Positions 45,387-56,425 of a stretch of DNA of 64,000 bases are shown here, piece after piece. How positions within the stretch are numbered: position 1 is the first letter of the stretch; each line of letters opens with the position of its first letter. The notes beneath the pieces were generated by a model that saw nothing but the letters and a program-made list of their open reading frames with translations, did no database searches and was not told the origin of the DNA. The stretch lies in NCBI RefSeq assembly GCF_963082655.1, contig NC_081555.1, positions 14,911,262 to 14,975,261 on the forward strand. The letters are read 5' to 3'. Both the position numbers and the translations under genes were made by a program. The DNA comes from Stomoxys calcitrans. Its lineage: Eukaryota > Arthropoda > Insecta > Diptera > Muscidae.

Positions 45387-46429
45387 TATTGAGGAAATGT
45401 GGTGCATCAAATTTGCCCACTTTCGTCTTCCTCGTGAACAGGCAGATTTCAGTCTTCTCTGGGTTAACATTGAGAACCTTAGGTCTCGCTCAGTCCATTG
45501 GTCTGCAGGACCCTCTTGGCCCATCTGCGTAGCTGGTTCGTATCATTATTCCTGAGAAATGTTATAATATCGTCTGCATAGCAGACGGGTTCAAATTCCT
45601 ACTCAGTCAGCATCCCAAATGGGTCGTTTATGATGGTCACCCAAAGGAGTGGCGATAAAATGCCTCCCTATGGCATGCTCTGTGTCACTTTCTCTCTTAT
45701 ATTTATGTCATGGTAAACGCAATTTATCCCCCTGTTCCTTAGCATATGGTTTATCCAGTCTCTAAGGATCGGGTCCACCCGGTACTGGTCTAAGGACTGG
45801 ATCAGTGTGTCGCTCCGCACATTGTTAAAAGCCCCCTCGATGTCAATGCATACCGTCAGGGTGTACGTTTTGGCATCGAAGGATTCTTCTATTTTATGCA
45901 CAATCTCGTGCAGGGCAGTCTCCACCGACCTTCCCTTGACATAGGCATGCTGTTTGTATTTGATTGAGTTCGCTGGATGTCATACTCTTTATCATGGTGT
46001 CTACAATACGTTTCATGGTTTTGAGTAGAAAGGACGTTGGGCTTATGGGTCTGTAGGCCTTTGGTGTCGCATAACTTCTCTTGCCAGGCTTAGATATAAA
46101 CACCACCCTTGCCTCCTGCCAGGCTTTCGGAGTATATGAAAGTCCTAGGCACTCTGTGAAAATTTTGGCCAGGCGAGGCGTCAAATAGTCTGCCTCTTTC
46201 TGTAGTAACGCCGGAAATATCCCATCAGGTCCGGGGACCGAAATGTTTTGAAGCTCCTCAAGGATTCCTTCACCATAAATTCCGTTATTATAAACCTTCG
46301 ACCAACGTCTTTATTCCAAGATTCCGGTGTCTCCGTGAGTCCCGTCGTATCCTGTGGAAAATGGGTTTTCATCAAAAACCTCAACATGTCCTCCGTTGTC
46401 TCTGCTCTCATTCCCTGAACGCTAGTAAC
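45387..46429 (-). mobile_element. LINE-1, RT half
   Basis: In order on the minus strand: MRAETTEDMLRFLMKTHFPQ, FIITEFMVKESLRSFKTF, then ARVVFISKPGKRSYATPKAY followed by RPISPTSFLLKTMKRIVD, TLTVCIDIEGAFNNVRSDTL (block A), a broken GGILSPLLWVTIIN (its Gln is a stop), CYADDIITFLRNND (intact YADD), RRWAKRV and LFTRKTKVGKFDAPHF. Several stops or frameshifts make it dead. It is continuous with 42903-43945. Confidence 0.87.
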
Positions 46430-46690
46430 AGTAACGACTTTTGCAGAAGCTCCTTCTGTGTGTTTGTCCCGCACTAGCGGTCAGAAGGAGTTCCACTTTA
46501 GATTCTCATTTCTTGGAGAATCTGTCTGAACATTCGCACATTCGATCTGGATGGTTCAACGATAGGGACTAGAAGGCATCTTCCTTCTTCTGTTCCCAGG
46601 GGTATCACAATGAACGAAAACGTCTAAGTGAAACTGATGGCAGAATGCCACTTAAACCTAACCCAACCTAATCTAACCATGTACATATCT
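46430..46690 (+). mobile_element. LINE-2 3' end, plus strand
   Basis: A short coding remnant (GTAACGACTTTTGCAGAAG, then a deletion to CTCCTTCTGTGTGT), then GGTCAGAAGGAGTTCCACTT, GATCTGGATGGTTCAACG and GATGGCAGAATGCCACTTAA, with the tail AACCTAACCCAACCTAATCT. It meets the 5' end of the LINE-1 copy head to head. Confidence 0.8.
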
Positions 46691-48782
46691 TAAGTCCAAC
46701 GTCTATAATCTTATTAGTTAACATTCCAGAATATTTTCACCTCCCCAAATAGGCTCTGATATCCTTTTAATTATTCAAATTATAACATTCAAGGTATCCA
46801 TTTAGGCTTGTTATGTCCTCTCATATAATATTCTGGTAACTTTTTGCACAATTATTCCCATATGGACATGTCATCATTGTTCAGAAACTTGTGTAATTGC
46901 CTTGGAATCATCAATGCTAATAAAATACACAATACACATTACATGCATATATAATAATAAGGATCTTAAAGCTTTGCCAATTACTATGCTACGCAATAGA
47001 CATTCGTATAAAGCCCTAAACAAATACCATCAAATGAACTGGAAATGCATGTTAGCTTAGGTAATTACAATACATAGAAGAGATTATATTTCACAAATGT
47101 TAAATATGCATAAATGTGTGTTGACGAGTGTAATGGGTATCCTTTTGTTTTGGGCCTAGCCATGTGACATTGCCACAGGAATCCTTTCTTTCTGCTGCAC
47201 AAGGCGAGACCATAAAATCTTCCACAATCACATATTAATAAAGCCATAAATATTTATTGTTGATATGAAATGAAGACATGGCAAGACATCTTTCCCAGTA
47301 GAATGTCAATATGGGAACAAAACCTCACACCAGAAACAGGGAATGTGGGAAAACAAATCTCCTGACTAGGGAAAAATGCATAAAAATCATTAAATTTTAA
47401 ATGAGTTAAAGGTTTTTAAATCTAAAGAATTTATACTTAACTTTAGTTAAGTATATTATTATACCAAAACTATTATTTTAAAATATGAAAGGGATTTTAG
47501 AGAAGGGATTTCATTTTAAGATAGTGAATGAACTTAATTTAAAAATTTTAAAAACTTAAAATTGTAAAGGATTTTTCGAAGGACTTTTTACAAACCACTT
47601 GCTGCATGATAAAACCGGAATGTTGGATAAAACTCAGCCATTTCTAAATGTGTTTGCTTTCAAACTTGAAGTTGTCTTTCACCAACTCTGCTGTATTCCT
47701 TTTGATCCCGTATTGGCCATTAATCTTTTAGGTAAACCCTGAACTTTTATGAAGTTTCATGCCAACCTCATTAGCCTTTAATGCTCATTTTTTCAATTTA
47801 TTTCACTTGGCTAAAGCTGATGTTTATCCCCCCCCCCCCCCCCCTTCATCTTGAAAATTCAATTTCTCATTGTCAATCATTCAGGCGGCGTTTGGACATG
47901 CATTGTCCCACTAAAGAAATTCTAAAGAATTTTCCAGCAGAGAAAAACACTTTCAATAATGTATGACTTCAACAGTGACCAAACAAAATTTTTAACTATA
48001 TAAGGAGATTTTTTCTCCATTGCAGATGTCCTTGCCTTACAGCTCATCTCATGCTTTGATACAGAGAAATAGAAACGAAACGAAAAATAAAAATTAAATA
48101 AAACAGAATAATAAAGAAAAACGCTGCACTTTGAGTAAACTTTTCTTAGAGATGACCATTGTTGCCAGAAATAAGATGTCCAAAATGATAGATTGGATTA
48201 TCCTTGCAAAGTCACACTCAGCCGAAATGCCCGAGGCGAATGCAATATCAAGAAAAATACCAATATCATTATACCAGAAAGGATATCATTTGGAAATGGC
48301 AACTGACAAGAGCAAATAGCTGGCCACCAAAGATATAAGCAAAAAGAAAACGAAACAGTTTTCCACTACTAATCAAAATGCAAAGTGGTCTTTAAAAGTT
48401 TTTTCTTTTTTGAATTTTTATTTAAACATGCCCAGGGGATACTTTTGGTCAACTCGCTCTAACCCTTCTCTGTCTATGTGTCTGCATACACAATGTAAAT
48501 ATTACTTTATTTACTCCTTTATTCATACGTTCTTCCTTTGCTATGACAAAACAACAACAAAAATATTTAAAGTCAAAAACCTTTAAACATCCTCGCAACA
48601 ATAGTAACAAATGAGCAAAAATAACGGAAACCGGAGGCAACAGGACATTAGAAGCTTCAGGCAAGTTACACTATCATATATTATTCATTCTTTTTTATAT
48701 GGTGCATTCGCTTCCAGTTTCCTGGCTATTATTTATAAGGCTGTTACTAGTAACATTTTGGAAAGACTTGTAAAGGAACAGT
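46691..48782. other. Unique AT-rich DNA, no gene recognised
   Basis: About 2.1 kb. The only oddity is a run of 17 C at 47828-47844. Open frames are short and featureless. Confidence 0.5.
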
Positions 48783-49735
48783 GAATAAAATGCACGATAA
48801 AAAATAAAATTTAAAAAAATAAAACAAAATAAAATAAATTAGAACTAAATCAAATAAAAAAAAATAAAGTAAAATAAAAAAAAAATTAAATAATATAAAT
48901 AAAACAAAATAAATTAGAACTAAATCAAATAAAATAAAATAAAATAAAATAAAATAAAATAAAATAAAATAAAATAAAATAAAATAAAATAAAATAAAAT
49001 AAAATAAAATAAAATAAAATGAAATAAAATAAAATAAAATATAATAAAATAAAATAAAATAAAATAAAATAAAATAAAATAAAATAAAATAAAGTAAAAT
49101 AAAATAAAATAAAATAAAATAAAATAAAATAAAATAAAATAACATAAAATAAAATAAAATAAAATAAAATAAAATAAAATAAAATAAAATAAAATAAAAT
49201 AAAATAAAATAAAATAAAATAAAATAAAATAAAATAAAATAAAATAAAATGAAATTAATTGGAATGAAATGGAATGTAATGAAATGGAATGAAATGAAAT
49301 GAAATGAAATGAAATGGAATGGAATGAAATGGAATGAAATGAAATGGAATGAAATGAAATGGAATGAAATGGAATGAAATGGAATGAAATGGAATGAAAT
49401 GGAATGAAATGGAATGAAATGGAATGAAATGAAATGAAATGAAATGGAATGAAATGGAATGGAATAAAATTAAATTAATTGGAATGAAATGAAATGAAAT
49501 TAATTGGAATGAAATGAAATGGAATGAAAGTAATTGGAATGAAATGGAATGAAATGAAATGAATTAAAATTATATGAAATGAATTGAAATGAAATGAAAT
49601 GGAATGAATTTAAATGAAATGAAATGGAATGAAATGAAGTGAAATGATATGAAATAAAATAAATTAAAATAAAATAAAGTAAAAAAAGTTAAAATAAAAT
49701 AAAATAAATTAAAATAAAATAAATTGCTCCCTCTA
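48783..49735. repeat. AAAAT then GAAAT/GGAAT satellite
   Basis: An AAAAT array (about 48783-49250, with an early decayed part) passes into GGAAT/GAAAT pentamers (49250-49640) and back to AAAAT variants. It ends within the array of a minus-strand HINE. Same two pentamers as at 36129-37044. Confidence 0.95.
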
Positions 49736-50204
49736 CAAGCTTAAGAAGTATAATCGAGAGATCGGTATATATAGGAGCTATTTCAGGTTTCGGAACGAAT
49801 CAAAGGCTCAAAAAGTCAAGCGAGCGATTTGAACCATATTTAGCACAGTTGTTGAAAGTCATAACAAACCATCTCGTACAACAATTCATCCAAATAAGAT
49901 AAGAATTGCGCCATCTAGAGACTCAAGAAGTCAAGATCCCAGATCGGTTTATTTAGCAGCTATATCAAAACATAGACCGATATGACCCATTTACAATCCC
50001 AATCGACCTTCAGTTATATACAAAATTTCTTTTACACATTCGAAAGTAGGCGTGCTTTCGACAGACAGACAGACGGATAAATCGACTAAAAATGTCAAGA
50101 ATATACATACTTCATTGGGCCTCAGATCATCATTTCGAAGTGTTACAAACGTAGTCACAAAATTAGGGTACCCCCATGGTGGAGGGTATCTTCTTATATA
50201 TAAA
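49731..50204 (-). mobile_element. Type A1 HINE, 5' half
   Basis: Two to three decayed units (GCGCCATCTAGAGACTCAAG, CAGATCGGTTTATTTAGCAG), then the inverted leader: GACAGACAGACAGACGG, GTGTTACAAACGTAGTCAC, GTACCCCCATGGTGGAGGGT. The 3' half is replaced by the satellite. A type B tail follows directly. Confidence 0.8.
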
Positions 50205-52080
50205 AATAAATGTGTGATTGTTTGTTCCGCAAACACTCATAAAACGGCTGAATGACACTCAAAAAACGGCTCAACCAATTACCTTAAGGGGTGGGTAGGG
50301 GGCCTTCCCCTTACCCAAAAAGTACTACCCAAAAATAAAAGTGGACCGATTCGGCAATATGGGACTCAAATGAAAGGTATTCGGGAGTAGAGTGCGAATT
50401 TCATATTAAAAATTGGGTCCAAGTAACTGGTGAACCGCCCCAACCCCAAAACCCCCTAAAATAGGTTTTTCGATCATGACAATATGGGACTCAAATGAAA
50501 GGAATTTGATGTTATATTGCGAATATGGTCAGGAAGGAGAAATTTGCTTTATAATTTGTTGATTTCGGAAGGGAGTGGATCCTCCCCCGTTACCCAAAAA
50601 CACAAAAAAAAACCAAAATCAAAAGTGGACCGATCGGGACAATATGGGTATCAAATGAAAGATATTGGAAACTAGAATACGAATACGGTATTAAAATTTG
50701 GATCTTTGTACCCATGGTGCCGCACCAAACCCAAATTCCCCCAAACAGACATATTGGACTTTCATGTCAATATGGGCTTCAAATGAAAGGTATTCGGGAG
50801 TAGATTACGAATCTGGCTTACAAAATCAGATCGAAGTATAGAGGGTCTCCCTACCCCCCATAAACGCTCCTAATGGACATATGACCCTTCATGACTATAA
50901 GGGACGTCTGGATCGATTTTCTTAAAATTTTCACAGATTGTGTAAGTTTGTCTGGAAGGAAACATAGGCTTTATAATTTTTAGATATCGGATGGTGGTGG
51001 TCCCTCCTTCTTACCCTAACAACGCATTCCAAAACCAAAAGTGGACCAATAGGCGCAATATGGGTATTAAATGAAATGTATTGGAGACCAAAAAACTAAA
51101 ATCGTATTAGAATTTGGGACCAAGTACCCAGCAGGCCTCCTCGACCCAAAAACAGATATATTCGACGTTCATGTCAATATGGGCCTCAAATGAAAAGTAT
51201 TCGACATTAGATTACAAATATGGCATAAAATATTAGGTCCAAGTAATGGGAGGTCGCCCCATCCCCAAGTACCCCCAAATGGGCATATCAGCCGACCATG
51301 TCTATATGGGACTCAAATGAAAGATATTTGGGAGTAGATTACGAATATGACATTAAAATTTGCGTTCTAGTCTATGTGGCGCTTTTCCTTCGAAAGATAG
51401 GTGAAATAGGTTGATTGAACCTTTATGACAATATGGGACTCAAATGGAAACTATTTGAGAGTAGAAAACGAATTTGATATCCAATATTGGAGCCAAGTGT
51501 TTGGGGGTACGCCCTAAAGCAACCCCTAAACTGAACCTCATTTCCGATTATGGGAATATGGAGCTCAAATCAACGGTAACGAACGAATTTGATATCTATT
51601 TTCAGGGCAAAGTGCTGGAGGCCGCCTCAGCCCCACCAAACATATTTACCGACCATGGCAATATGGGGTTCACATTAAATGGGCTTGGGAGTGCAGCACG
51701 AATTTGATATTCATATTTGAGTCGAAATGTCTGAGGTGCTATAGCACTTCTCATTACACCAATTTTCAAAAACACCAGACCTCGGAGACTGGTAATGCAG
51801 TCAGAGCAAAACATGGTTTCTATTGTTGGAATCGGGGCCCTCGGAGGCCGTCCAAAACCCGCCAAATGGGTATATAGACCAATCACGACAATATAGAGCT
51901 CAAAATGGCTTGAGAGAAAAAACGTATTTGATATTCGACTGAAGAGCCATGTGTTTGGGGAACTGCCCCACCCGTAAACACGTCTCTATTATATAAAAGC
52001 TATTTGATGTTTAAATTGATTGATTTTCGGAAAATTGATACTCATTTTCGGGACAAAAACCCTGGGGACTATCCCACCCT
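50205..52080 (-). mobile_element. Type B element, nearly full length
   Basis: Tail: TATATAAAAATAAATGTGTG, GATTGTTTGTTCCG, AAAACGGCTCAACC. Units are in the same order as 26526-28485, including an internal GGTTGG/GTTTGTCTGGAAGGAAAC block at about 50945, CCTCGGAGACTGGTAATGC at 51780 and CCGCCAAATGGGTATATAGA at 51858. The head is not reached. Confidence 0.78.
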
Positions 52081-52081
52081 C

Positions 52082-52172
52082 AAACGAGACGAGACGATCA
52101 AGAATGTTACACACGGAATGACTAAATCAGTTAACTCCCCATTCTATTTATGATGGTGGGTATAAAATATTG
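52082..52172 (-). mobile_element. HINE 5'-end remnant
   Basis: GAGACGATCAAGAATGTTAC, GGAATGACTAAATCAG, CCCCATTC and ATGGTGGGTATAAAA are the inverted first 90 bp of a type A element with internal deletions. Confidence 0.6.
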
Positions 52173-52922
52173 GAGCTGTGTCAGACCACTAGGTGTCAAA
52201 TCAGTATCCCCAGGGTTATACTAGGGATTCTTGATTTCTAAGTTGACTCAAAAGTGGCTATATTGTTTGCTGAAGAACTTTCAACACCTCTCAACCCACG
52301 GTACATCCCTTGGCGTATATTTCTTATTATTTTGTTTTCCCTTTGTTATTTTTTTGAAATTTTCTCGGTTTATTTTTGCTGCAAACTTTAGGCAACTTAT
52401 GCCGGAATTTATTTTTGAAAACAAAATAAAACATTCACACATGCTCTCACAAACACACTAATACGCAAACAAAGTTTTCCGTTTCCTGTCCAACATGGTG
52501 TTAGTGAGTAAGTGTCGTTCACTCTTTAGTTTTTCGTGCCTTCCGGCTATGAGAGGGTGTTCACAGTGTGAGCTTATACTGAAGAGTAAAATACGTTCAA
52601 AAAACAAACACACACGTGGACTTACTTGTGTTTTGCATGTCTCACACATATGCACCGGCATTTGCTTTCGTATATGTCCATGAGACATTTCATTTTTTTC
52701 ATTTTATTTTATTCATTTTCTTATGTTATTCGGGAAGAAAATGCTTACCGGAAAAAGAGGTCAACAAGCCTGGCGATAAGATTGTCGAGGTGTGTGTGTG
52801 TGTGTGTGTGCTTTGGCTTTTCTTCAACTACCAGCTTGCACGTGAGTTAGATACACCTAAACAAATTTTTGGAGTGAAATAGAAAAAAACACAAAACATT
52901 TATCGTAACAACAACTTAAGCA
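52173..52922. other. Unique DNA, no gene recognised
   Basis: AT-rich with CACA patches and (TG)n at 52792-52811. No domain-bearing frame. Confidence 0.45.
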
Positions 52923-52924
52923 TT

Positions 52925-53999
52925 GTTAGGTTAGAATAGGTTTAAGTGGCTATCTGCCATCAGACTCACTTAGATGTTTTCGTCCAGTGTGATACCCCCG
53001 GGAACAGAAGAAGGAAGATGTCTTCTAATACCTACCGTTGAACCATCCAGATCGCTTAAAAAGCCCAAATAACTTGCGAATGTTCACATTCGGTAAATCA
53101 GACAGGTTTTCAAAGAAATGAGAACCTAAAGTGAAACTCCTTCTGACTGCTAGTGCGGAACACCCACACAGAAGGTGTTCTATAGTCACTTCTTCTTCGA
53201 TGTCCTCACAGCTTCTGCAAAAATCGTAACTGGCAACCTCCCGTCTTCTTCAGACAGCGAAAGCAAAGCAGTAGACCTCTTCAACTCTAGATGAGGCCAC
53301 ATAGTTTTGGAATGCTCACAGCCCCCTCTTTGCGACCATCTATCATTCGTTGTCCTTCGGGCCTGGTCCTGAAAACTTAGCTTACATGTCGCTAGAGGCA
53401 TACCCACACATTCCAGTGTCCCTGGAATGTGTAGGGTAGTTTCTAGTCTCGAAAGCTCGTCCGCTTTACAATTCCCTGAGATATCTCTATGGCCCAGTAC
53501 CCAGAACAGGTAAATTTTTAACTGTTCAGCCACAGTCGAGGGCGATTTTTGTGTTCAGAAATACATTCTCCAGGGATTTACTGGCTGCCTGGCTGTCTGA
53601 GAAGATATTTATGCCAATTTCCATAATGTCATTATATTTTAGCCCATTCTACCATTTTCTTAAATGCAAGGATCTCCGCTTGATACACTCTGCAGTGGTC
53701 GGGTAACCTTTTCGATATGATCAGTTCTAGATCTTTAGAGTACACCCAAAGCCCACCTGGTTGTTTAGTTTGGAAACATTCGTATAGACGTATATGTAAC
53801 TTCTGTTACCAGGGATTACGTAGTTCCAAACGGTTCTATCAGGTACAGTACTTTTTATCAAAAAGCGGTTTAGGTAGAGTGCAATCCACAATGCCTGGAA
53901 CATCAAACATTTTATCAAATTGGTCATGTGATGGCTACAATGGGAAAGCTCCCTTAGCCTTACAGCGATGGGCTTACTGGCATTCGATAAGAGAACACA
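52925..53999 (-). mobile_element. LINE-2 copy: RNase H domain to 3' end
   Basis: On the minus strand: YIYVYTNVSKLNNQVGFGCT (RNase H start; the usual YTDGSK is YTNVSK here, so the first catalytic Asp is lost), IYLFWVLGHRDISGNCKADE (late RNase H block with the HRDI and GNxxAD motifs), ECVGMPLATCKLSFQDQARR, DRWSQRGGCEHSK and STALLSLSEEDGRL. The 3' region ends in a TTAGGTTAGAATAGG tail at 52928. Frameshifts are present. Confidence 0.85.
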
Positions 54000-54245
54000 G
54001 AGCACATTGGGTCAGGGGTCATAACCGGACACTGTGCCATAGGCACGGCGGCGCACCTCACAATGACTTATGCAGGAGTTGTCTTGATGAGAATGAGGAG
54101 AAGACTATCGAGCACAGGTCTGCAGGGACACTGGTTCTCCTTTCTTTCTGGAGACGCGATTCTTCTACGATCTGACTGATCTTGAGAATGTACCACTGGG
54201 GGTTCCTCTGAGATTTATAAACGGAACAGGATGGTTCTGAAAAAA
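54000..54245 (+). mobile_element. C-terminal end of another LINE
   Basis: Plus strand: APHNDLCRSCLDENEEKTIE (CxxC zinc-knuckle-like motif), a shifted stretch, then LTDLENVPLGVPLRFINGTG and a stop at about 54240. This is the end of a LINE ORF2, read opposite to the adjoining LINE-2 copy. Confidence 0.7.
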
Positions 54246-54347
54246 GTTGCGATTAGTTTCGGCGAAGGCACATAAGTGCTTGCGTGAGGGATGGGTGTTT
54301 CACCTCTCGCCCTGGTTCTCCATTTTTCCTGTTTATTTTATACGTGT

Positions 54348-56425
54348 ACTAGCTGACCCGGGCCAGCTCCGCTGCGCCTTCTTTTACTTTATATGGAACA
54401 AAATTTTCGTTGGAATATTTATTTTCGACAATTAAAGAGCTTTTAGTGAAATACTATGCTACGAAAATAGTATATCGCTTGACTAACAGTTTAACAATAT
54501 AAGTGTCATTATCTGAATCCCATATGATCTTTATTGGTCTACGAGTTTAAGTTTGGATGTAAGGCGTACTCCATTCTAAAAATACCCGATATTCTCATGA
54601 TATCTGATTTAGGAGTGTCTTCGGGGGTGAGGTGATCCCCCACAAATATCAGCATAGTGCCCTTCTTTCAAAAACCATTTATTTAAACCCCATATTGCCA
54701 TTGGTGTAGTGGAGTTTACACGATGAGGCGTCCCCCAAACACATGGGCCCAAAATAGGTTATCATATTGGCATTGTCGAAAAATGTTTACCCTTTGGGGA
54801 GTGCTTTGGGGAAGGTGTGATGCCCCAAATACATGGTACTACATTCAAATTCGTATTCTACTTCCACATGCCTCTCTTTGAGCCCTATGATGCGATGGTC
54901 AGTAAAAACTTGCTGTTTGTGGGGTATTTTTGGAAAGGGGAAGGCCCCCAGAAAATTGGTCCCGAAAGTGGGTATCAATTCTTGCTCTACCCCCCAATAC
55001 CTTTCATTTAAGCTCCACATTGACATGGTCGGTATATATGCCCGATTTAGGGGTGTTTTGGAGAGTGGGGTGGTCCGCAAACACTAAGTCCGGAAAATAT
55101 TGGGTTGCCCAAAAAGCAATTGCGGATTTTTTAAAAGAAAGTAAATGCATTTTTAATAAAACTTAGAATAAACTTTAATCAAATATACTTTTTTACACTT
55201 TTTTTCTAAAGCAAGCTAAAAGTAACAGCTGATAACTGACGGAAGAAAGAATGCAATTACAGAGTCACAAGCTGTGAAAAAATTTGGGCAACCCAATATA
55301 TCAGCAACGTGCCTATTCTCATATATCTACATATGATTTATTTGAACCCCATATTGCCATTGGCCTCAATTAAACTCCTTATTGCAAATGTCAGCAAATA
55401 TGTCCGGTTTGGGGTATTGGCCCTAAAAACTATAAATACTAAGTTCCACTCTCTTTAAGGCCCAAATTGTCTTTATGAACAAACACATCCTATTTGGGGG
55501 TTGTTATGGTGGTGGGACGTCCCCTAGACAGTTTGTCCCTAATGTTAATATCAGATACGTGGTCTACTCCCACATATCTTTCATTTGAGCCCCATATTTC
55601 CATAGTCGGCAAACATGACCGACACTCAGTGAGTTGGCCTTGAAAATATATAACGGATTCGTGTTGTACTCTAAAAACACTCTTATTTGAGCCTCATATT
55701 GTAATAGTCAGCAATTATTTCCTATTTGGGTGGTGTTGTGGGGTGGCCCCATAAACACTTTTCCCGAATATTGATATCAGATTCGTGCTTTACTCCCAAA
55801 GACCTTTTATTTGAGCCCCATATTCCCATGGTCAGTAAATAAGTCCTGTTTTGGGGGGTGTTTTGGGAAAGGGGTGGACCCCCAGAAACGTGGTCCCATA
55901 TTTTGATATTAGATTAGTATTCTACTCGCAAATAGCTGTCATTTCTGTCCCATATTGCCATGGTCGGTAAATATGTCCGATTTAGGGGTGTTTTGGGGGT
56001 TGGGATGGTCCCCTAACACTTGGTCCGACAAATGGATATCAGATACGTTTTCTTATCCTAAATACCTTTCATTTGAGACCCATATTGTCGTACTTGGTGT
56101 AAATATATGTTTGGTAGGTTTTAGGCGGGGGCGGCCCCCCTAAGTACCCCATCCAAAATTTGGATACCAAATATTTTTTTTTAGGGTACTCTATGAGAGC
56201 ACACAAAATTTCGCTCAAATCGCACCACCCATCTCCGAGATCTTGCGTTTCTGAAAATTAGGGTAAGGGGGAGGGTCCGCCGCCCCTTCAGATATCAAAA
56301 AAATTTAGTAGCCTATTTTCACCACGGGGTCATTATGCACCATCTGTGAAAATTTCAAGCAAATCGGTTCAGCCGTTTCTGAGTCTATAGGGAACACACA
56401 AACAAACAAACACAACTTGATTTTT
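54348..56425 (+). mobile_element. Full-length type B element with MITE insertion
   Basis: Head ACTAGCTGACCCGGGCCAGC at 54348. About 13 diverged units follow (GATATCAGATTCGT, CTTTCATTTGAGCCCCATAT, GGTCGGTAAATATGTCCGAT), then CACCCATCTCCGAGATC, CACCATCTGTGAAAATTTC, CGGTTCAGCCGTTTCTGAGT, ACACAAACAAACAAACAC and GATTTTTATA. A mariner MITE sits at 55100-55296. A type A element starts at the tail. Best reference copy of B here, about 2.08 kb including the MITE. Transposon class unknown. Confidence 0.82.
55100..55296. mobile_element. Mariner-like MITE, 197 bp
   Basis: Same family as 44658-44886. The left end is TTGGGTTGCCCAAAAAGCAA and the right end TTTGGGCAACCCAA, flanked by TA (55098-55099, 55297-55298). 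It lacks about 40 bp of the right side, including most of the right inverted repeat, yet kept both tips. It has a small GAAGAAA insertion. Confidence 0.9.

Noticed and set aside
47828..47844. Run of 17 C as a special structure (i-motif)
   Set aside because: A single homopolymer without further C tracts; could be a sequencing artefact or a plain microsatellite.
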